Below, piece after piece: positions 32,077 through 36,286 of a DNA stretch of 36,286 nucleotides. The stretch lies in the NCBI GenBank assembly GCA_002413395.1, contig DHWX01000036.1, forward strand, positions 1-36,286. Direction: 5' to 3'. The DNA is from Polaromonas sp. UBA5171. Its GTDB lineage: Bacteria > Pseudomonadota > Gammaproteobacteria > Burkholderiales > Burkholderiaceae_C. Every line of letters begins with the position of its first letter. The stretch's first letter is position 1. Under the pieces are notes generated by a model. That model searched no databases, was not told where the DNA came from, and was given only the letters and a program-made list of their open reading frames with translations. The position numbers and the translations under genes were made by a program.

Positions 32077-32170
32077 CGAAGAGAGCCGTGGAAGGCCGTT
32101 TGCTATTCATTCGATGGCTCATGGTGATTCTTTTGGGCTGAACGGCAATTTCATTCGCAAAAACTGATAA

Positions 32171-33085
32171 ATGAAACCCGCCATGCAAGCTGTCTGGATG
32201 CTTCTTTCCTCATTCTTTTTTGCGAGCATGGGCGTTTGCGTCAAAGTCGCCTCCGCTTCTTTCAACAGCTCCGAACTTGTGTTTTACCGCGGCGTGCTGG
32301 GCATTGTTTTCCTGGCCAGCTACGCGCACATGCGCGGTATCTCGTTGCGTACACGTTTTCCCGCCATGCATCTGTGGCGCAGCGTGATTGGCGTGATGTC
32401 GCTGTCAGCCTGGTTTTACGCGATTGCCCATTTGCCACTGGCCACGGCCATGACGCTCAACTACATGAGCGGGGTGTGGATTGCCGCCTTTTTGGTGGGT
32501 GGGGCGCTCATGCTCGGGAGATACGGCAAAAAAGGGCCCAGGCAAGGCCCGCTGGTGCTGGCAATTCTGGCCAGCTTTGCCGGCGTGGTGATGCTGTTGC
32601 GTCCGGCCATGGACAACAACCAGGCCTTTGCCGGCCTGATCGGGTTGCTGTCAGGCCTGGGCGCCGCCTTTGCCTACATGCAGGTCATGGCGATCTCGCG
32701 CATGGGCGAGCCCGAGATACGCACGGTGTTTTACTTTGCCGTGGGGACGGCGGTGGCTGGTGCGCTGGGCATGCTGTTCATGGGCGTGTCAACCTGGAAC
32801 TGGCGGCATGCACTGTGGCTGCCGCCGCTGGGCATACTGGCCTCACTGGGACAGGTGGCGATGACCAAAGCCTATTCAATGTCCGAAAATCATGGCGGAA
32901 CGCTGATGGTGGCCAACCTGCAATACGCCGGCATTGTGTTTGCAGCACTCTATGGCCTCATCTTTTTTAACGACAATATTCCCTTGATGGGGTGGCTCGG
33001 CATGGCACTTATCGCCACCAGCGCCATTGCGGCCACCATACTGCGGGCGCGCGCCGCGCCGAACGCGCCAGCAGAAGAACACTGA
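32171..33085 (+). CDS. EamA/DMT family transporter
   Basis: A 304-residue integral membrane protein with about ten hydrophobic segments in two EamA repeats (about 8-140 and 150-295). It begins MQAVWMLLSSFFFASMGVCV, and conserved landmarks are FYRGVLGIVF, FYAIAHLPLATAMTLNYMS and QVAMTKAYSMSENHGGTLMV. Members export metabolites or amino acids, but the substrate cannot be read here. The C-terminus is short and charged. The sulfurtransferase gene follows with a 16-base gap and is probably cotranscribed. Confidence 0.9.
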   Translation: MKPAMQAVWMLLSSFFFASMGVCVKVASASFNSSELVFYRGVLGIVFLASYAHMRGISLRTRFPAMHLWRSVIGVMSLSAWFYAIAHLPLATAMTLNYMSGVWIAAFLVGGALMLGRYGKKGPRQGPLVLAILASFAGVVMLLRPAMDNNQAFAGLIGLLSGLGAAFAYMQVMAISRMGEPEIRTVFYFAVGTAVAGALGMLFMGVSTWNWRHALWLPPLGILASLGQVAMTKAYSMSENHGGTLMVANLQYAGIVFAALYGLIFFNDNIPLMGWLGMALIATSAIAATILRARAAPNAPAEEH

Positions 33086-33101
33086 TGCAAAGGACCATGC
33101 C

Positions 33102-34001
33102 ATGAACTACACCACCCTGATTTCCGCCGGGCAACTGCAGGCCCTTATTGCCAGCAAAAAACCCTTGCGCATATTTGACTGCAGTTTTGACCTGATGCAG
33201 CCGCACGCCGGCGAACAACAGTATCTCGCGTCACACATCCCCGGTTCCGTCCATGCCAATCTGGACACTGCCCTGAGCGCCAGGCATGGCGTGCCAGGCG
33301 CCCACGGCCTGATCACGGCCAGCGGTGCTGATGCCCCCGCCTCGGGTGGCCGCCATCCGCTCCCCAACCGCGAGAAATTTGCCATCTGGCTGTCCAGCGC
33401 CGGCTTTGCCAACGACATGCAGGCCGTGGTGTATGACCGCAATGGCAGCAACTACTGCGGCCGTCTGTGGTGGATGCTCAAATGGGTCGGCCACCGCAAT
33501 GTGGCCGTGCTCGATGGCGGGCTGCAAGCCTGGCAGGCCACGGGCGGCGCCGCGAACAGCGGCGAAGAACCCGGACATTTCCAGACCAGTTTTGAACTGG
33601 CCCCTGAGCTGGTCACGCTGGTTGATACCCAAACCGTCTCCAGCCAGCTCGGTCGCCCGACCCAAACCCTCGTTGATGCGCGTGCCGCAGCCCGCTTCAA
33701 GGGTGAAGTCGAGCCGCTGGACCCGGTGGCAGGCCACATTCCCGGCGCACTGAACCGTCCTTCCACCCAGAACTTTGGCCCCGATGGAAAGTTCAAACCC
33801 GCAGCGCAGCTTAAAGCCGAATTTGAAACCCTGCTGAGCGGGCGCGACCCGGCCACAGTGGTGCATCACTGTGGCAGCGGCGTGAGCGCAGTGCCCAACC
33901 TCATCGCCATGGAAGTCGCCGGCCTGGGATCCTCCGGGTTATATGCTGGCAGCTGGAGCGAATGGTGCAGCAACCCGGGTCGGCCGGTGGCGCAGGGTTG
34001 A
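33102..34001 (+). CDS. Rhodanese-type sulfurtransferase (3-mercaptopyruvate sulfurtransferase-like)
   Basis: A 299-residue protein with two rhodanese domains (about 8-145 and 165-295); only the second is catalytic. The active-site Cys257 sits in the loop HHCGSGVSAVPN. CG[ST]G[VI]-type loops are those of 3-mercaptopyruvate sulfurtransferases, rather than the CRxGx[RT] loop of thiosulfate sulfurtransferases. VDARAAARFKGEVEPLDPVA and GHIPGALNRP are also family signatures. The ATG at 33102 has AAAGGA upstream, so the longer frame upstream was not used. Confidence 0.9.
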   Translation: MNYTTLISAGQLQALIASKKPLRIFDCSFDLMQPHAGEQQYLASHIPGSVHANLDTALSARHGVPGAHGLITASGADAPASGGRHPLPNREKFAIWLSSAGFANDMQAVVYDRNGSNYCGRLWWMLKWVGHRNVAVLDGGLQAWQATGGAANSGEEPGHFQTSFELAPELVTLVDTQTVSSQLGRPTQTLVDARAAARFKGEVEPLDPVAGHIPGALNRPSTQNFGPDGKFKPAAQLKAEFETLLSGRDPATVVHHCGSGVSAVPNLIAMEVAGLGSSGLYAGSWSEWCSNPGRPVAQG

Positions 34002-34059
34002 ATTGGGCATTGTTGAATAAGTCAGCTATTGGCGGCATCCATTCACGGGTTTCAATTCA

Positions 34060-34092
34060 AGAACAAAGGCCGCAGGCATTTGCAGCCTGCGG
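34060..34092 (-). terminator. Rho-independent terminator after lysR
   Basis: Stem CCGCAGGC (34070-34077) / GCCTGCGG (34085-34092), 8 perfect pairs, with a 7-base loop. Read on the minus strand it starts 2 bases after the lysR stop codon and is followed by CCTTTGTTCTT. The plus-strand side has no T-run, so it serves the lysR gene, though it may also slow read-through from the convergent sulfurtransferase gene. Confidence 0.7.
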
Positions 34093-34094
34093 AG

Positions 34095-35036
34095 CTATCT
34101 GGAGATGCTCTTTGCCAACTCTTGTTCTTGCGGTGTCGACGTTGAAAAGGCGGCTACCAGGAAATCCACAAAAGCGCGCACTCGCGCCGCAGTTTGAAGA
34201 CGCTGCGGGTACACCGCATGAATATCAGCAGGCGGTGTTTGCCAGCCTCCCAGGACTTGGCGCAAACGCCCGCTGTCCAGATACTTCGTGATGTCCCACT
34301 CCGCACGCATGACGAGTCCATGGCCGGCAAGGGCCCAGTTCACGGCAATCTCGCCATCGTTGGTGCTTAACGAGCCCCGCACTTTGACCGTCTCGCTGCG
34401 CTGACCTGAAGTCAGGCGCCAGATGCCATAGGCTTCGTCTCCCTGTCGAATACCAATGCAGTTGTGCTGCGCAAGGTCATTTGGCACCAGCGGAATACCC
34501 TGCCGGTCCAGATAGGCCGGAGCGGCACAAATCAAGCGTTTGTTGGCTGCAATACGTCTTGCGATCAACCGCGCATCGGGCAGCTCGCCGAAGCGGATGC
34601 AGACATCAAATGCGTCTTCCGTCAAGGGCGGTGGATTGACCGTGAGCTGGAGTTGGACCTGCACTTCCGGATAAAGCTTTGCGAAATCCGAGATGAGCTG
34701 AGCAATGTGACTGCGTCCAAAGCCTAAAGTGGCATTCACGCGCAACAGGCCTTTAGGAGCGGCAACCGAGCTGGAAACCAATTGCTCCATGTCACCAATA
34801 TCGGCGAGGATGCGCCGCGCGTGTTCCAGGTAAACCTCGCCTTCGGGAGTGAGGCTGATGCGGCGGGTTGTGCGATTGAGCAATTGCGCGCCCAATCTCG
34901 TCTCCATCTGGAAGAGTCGCTTGCTCACTGCCGGGGTAGTGATGCCAAGCTCGCGCGCGGTAGTTGAAAAACTCCCCATGCGCACCAGCAAGCTAAAAAA
35001 AGCCATCTCGGAAGGTGCGGAAGCGGGTGTGGACAT
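34095..35036 (-). CDS. LysR family regulator, divergent from tartrate/malate dehydrogenase (DmlR-like)
   Basis: A 313-residue LysR-type transcription factor. The N-terminal winged helix-turn-helix (about residues 8-66) includes SFSTTARELGITTPAVSKRL and the wing LLNRTTRRISLTPEGEVY; a linker helix follows, then the co-inducer domain (GLLRVNATLGFGRSHIAQLI, LAGHGLVMRAEWDITKYLDS). Divergent position next to a tartrate/D-malate dehydrogenase gene matches the DmlR/dmlA arrangement in which DmlR activates the enzyme gene in response to its substrate. The ligand here is inferred, not shown. Confidence 0.9.
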   Translation of the reverse strand: MSTPASAPSEMAFFSLLVRMGSFSTTARELGITTPAVSKRLFQMETRLGAQLLNRTTRRISLTPEGEVYLEHARRILADIGDMEQLVSSSVAAPKGLLRVNATLGFGRSHIAQLISDFAKLYPEVQVQLQLTVNPPPLTEDAFDVCIRFGELPDARLIARRIAANKRLICAAPAYLDRQGIPLVPNDLAQHNCIGIRQGDEAYGIWRLTSGQRSETVKVRGSLSTNDGEIAVNWALAGHGLVMRAEWDITKYLDSGRLRQVLGGWQTPPADIHAVYPQRLQTAARVRAFVDFLVAAFSTSTPQEQELAKSISR

Positions 35037-35045
35037 TGTTAAATC

Positions 35046-35068
35046 AAAGTGAACAGTAGCTTCACTTT
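35046..35068. promoter_or_regulatory. LysR-type operator between lysR and the tartrate/malate dehydrogenase gene
   Basis: A perfect 8-base dyad AAAGTGAA (35046-35053) - 7 bases - TTCACTTT (35061-35068). It begins 10 bases in front of the lysR start and lies 67 bases upstream of the dehydrogenase ATG. LysR proteins bind such interrupted dyads (usually a T-N11-A core) and repress their own gene from this position while activating the divergent one. Confidence 0.65.
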
Positions 35069-35134
35069 AGCGATGTTAATTAAATGTTGCAATGGCTACA
35101 GTCCATCTCCACCACCACCTGTTTTGGAGACCCC

Positions 35135-36202
35135 ATGAAGACATACAAAATCGCCTGCATCCCTGGAGACGGGATTGGCAAGGAAGTCGTACCAGCCGGT
35201 CAGACCGTGCTGGAGGCGCTGGCGGCATCCGGCAGCGCATTCAAGTTCGACTTCGAGAACTTTGGCTGGGGCGGTGACTGGTACCGCGCGCACGGCGAAA
35301 TGATGCCGGCCGATGGCTTGGACGCGCTGCGCAACAAAGATGCGATATTGTTTGGTTCTGCCGGTGATCCCCACATCCCCGACCACATCACGCTGTGGGG
35401 TCTGCGCCTCAAAATCTGCCAAGGCTTTGACCAGTATGCCAATGTGCGCCCAACCCGCATATTGCCTGGCATCGATGCACCGCTCAAGCGCTGCAAGCCC
35501 GCAGACCTGGACTGGGTCATCGTGCGTGAAAACTCCGAGGGCGAGTACGCCGGTGTTGGCGGCCGGGTTCACCAGGGCCACCCCATCGAAGTTGCGACCG
35601 ATCTGTCAGTGATGACCCGTGCGGGTGTGGAGCGCATCATGCGCTTCGCTTTCAAGCTGGCACAGTCGCGCCCCCGCAAGCTGTTGACGGTGGTCACCAA
35701 GTCCAATGCGCAGCGCCATGCCATGGTGATGTGGGATGAGATCGCGGTGCAGATTTCGAAAGAGTTTCCGAATGTGAAGTGGGACAAAGAACTGGTGGAC
35801 GCCGCCACGGCCCGTATGGTGAACCGCCCAGCCACGCTGGATACCATCGTCGCAACCAACCTCCATGCCGACATTTTGAGTGATTTGGCTGCAGCACTGG
35901 CTGGCAGTTTGGGGATTGCGCCTACCGGCAATATCGACCCTGAGCATCGTTACCCTTCCATGTTCGAACCCATTCACGGCTCGGCCTTTGACATCATGGG
36001 CAAAGGCCTGGCCAATCCGGTTGGAACCTTCTGGAGCTGCGTGATGCTGTTGGAGCATCTGGGTGAGGCCGCAGCTGCCAAGCGCCTGATGGCTGCCATT
36101 GAACAAGTGACGGCTGACACGGCACTGCACACGGGCGACCTGGGCGGCAAGGCCACGACGGCGCAAGTCACTGCGGCCGTGTGCACTCGCATCGCAGGCT
36201 GA
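35135..36202 (+). CDS. Tartrate dehydrogenase / D-malate dehydrogenase (decarboxylating), isocitrate/isopropylmalate dehydrogenase family
   Basis: A 355-residue NAD- and divalent-cation-dependent beta-decarboxylating dehydrogenase. Landmarks: ACIPGDGIGKEV at the N-terminus, the substrate loop ENSEGEYAGVGGRVHQG, VTKSNAQRHAMVMWDE (catalytic Lys), the metal-site aspartates in TNLHADILSDLAAALAGSLG, and the NAD-site EPIHGSAFDIMGKGLANPVG. The sequence is of the TtuC/DmlA type (tartrate, D-malate) rather than LeuB. The ATG at 35135 with GGAGA upstream was chosen; an upstream ATG at 35084 would add 17 unrelated residues and run through the promoter region. Regulated by the divergent LysR. Confidence 0.92.
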   Translation: MKTYKIACIPGDGIGKEVVPAGQTVLEALAASGSAFKFDFENFGWGGDWYRAHGEMMPADGLDALRNKDAILFGSAGDPHIPDHITLWGLRLKICQGFDQYANVRPTRILPGIDAPLKRCKPADLDWVIVRENSEGEYAGVGGRVHQGHPIEVATDLSVMTRAGVERIMRFAFKLAQSRPRKLLTVVTKSNAQRHAMVMWDEIAVQISKEFPNVKWDKELVDAATARMVNRPATLDTIVATNLHADILSDLAAALAGSLGIAPTGNIDPEHRYPSMFEPIHGSAFDIMGKGLANPVGTFWSCVMLLEHLGEAAAAKRLMAAIEQVTADTALHTGDLGGKATTAQVTAAVCTRIAG

Positions 36203-36286
36203 GCCTTCCTTCAATTCACCCTAGATCCGGCAGTTACCCGACCATCGCGAGTTGGTCCGTACGATGCCACGGCGGCAGCGGGCGAG

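Noticed and set aside
1..36286. Search for CRISPR arrays, tRNA/rRNA genes, insertion sequences, prophage or defence genes
   Set aside because: No regular repeat arrays, tRNA-like cloverleaf, transposase or phage motifs were seen by reading; a profile search (tRNA and CRISPR finders) would be the decisive check.

Overview
The window is GC-rich chromosomal DNA of a betaproteobacterium, most likely Burkholderiales of the Comamonadaceae type (Polaromonas/Rhodoferax/Acidovorax-like). This rests on remembered family resemblance and gene order (pilMNOPQ-aroK-aroB divergent from a PBP1a gene; cyaY / lptM-lysA; dxs-ispA-xseB; a TetR-led beta-oxidation cluster), not on a search. I saw no tRNA, rRNA, insertion sequence, phage gene or CRISPR array.

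Left block (1-5892, minus strand): tetR, acyl-CoA dehydrogenase, a DUF2147 exported protein, a fused hydroxyacyl-CoA dehydrogenase/enoyl-CoA hydratase and the start of a thiolase. Together these encode all four steps of beta-oxidation, apparently under a TetR repressor that has a perfect dyad in front of its own gene. Next comes a decayed fumarylacetoacetate-hydrolase-family remnant (6052-6305), then slmA and argB.

Middle block (8273-16438, minus strand): pilM-N-O-P-Q (type IV pilus alignment complex and secretin, with stop/start overlaps or short gaps), then a lipoprotein of Ig-like repeats inserted between pilQ and aroK, then aroK and aroB. On the other strand, divergent from pilM, lies the PBP1a gene mrcA, closed by a clear terminator. 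cyaY and lptM-lysA follow head to head, then an RsuA-type pseudouridine synthase and a membrane-anchored DUF2726 protein.

Right block: a complete branched-chain amino acid ABC transporter (livK, livHMGF; plus strand) with a hairpin after livK; dxs-ispA-xseB on the minus strand (isoprenoid precursors plus exonuclease VII small subunit); a Rieske oxygenase, an EamA exporter and a sulfurtransferase on the plus strand; and a divergent lysR / tartrate-malate dehydrogenase pair with a perfect operator-like dyad between them.

Most of the window is ordinary core metabolism. The points most worth attention are the Ig-repeat lipoprotein inside the pil-aro operon, the FAH-family fossil, three apparent single-base frameshifts (thiolase, aroK, lptM) that are either sequence errors or real lesions, and several well-formed palindromes and hairpins. 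I found no convincing new multi-gene system.
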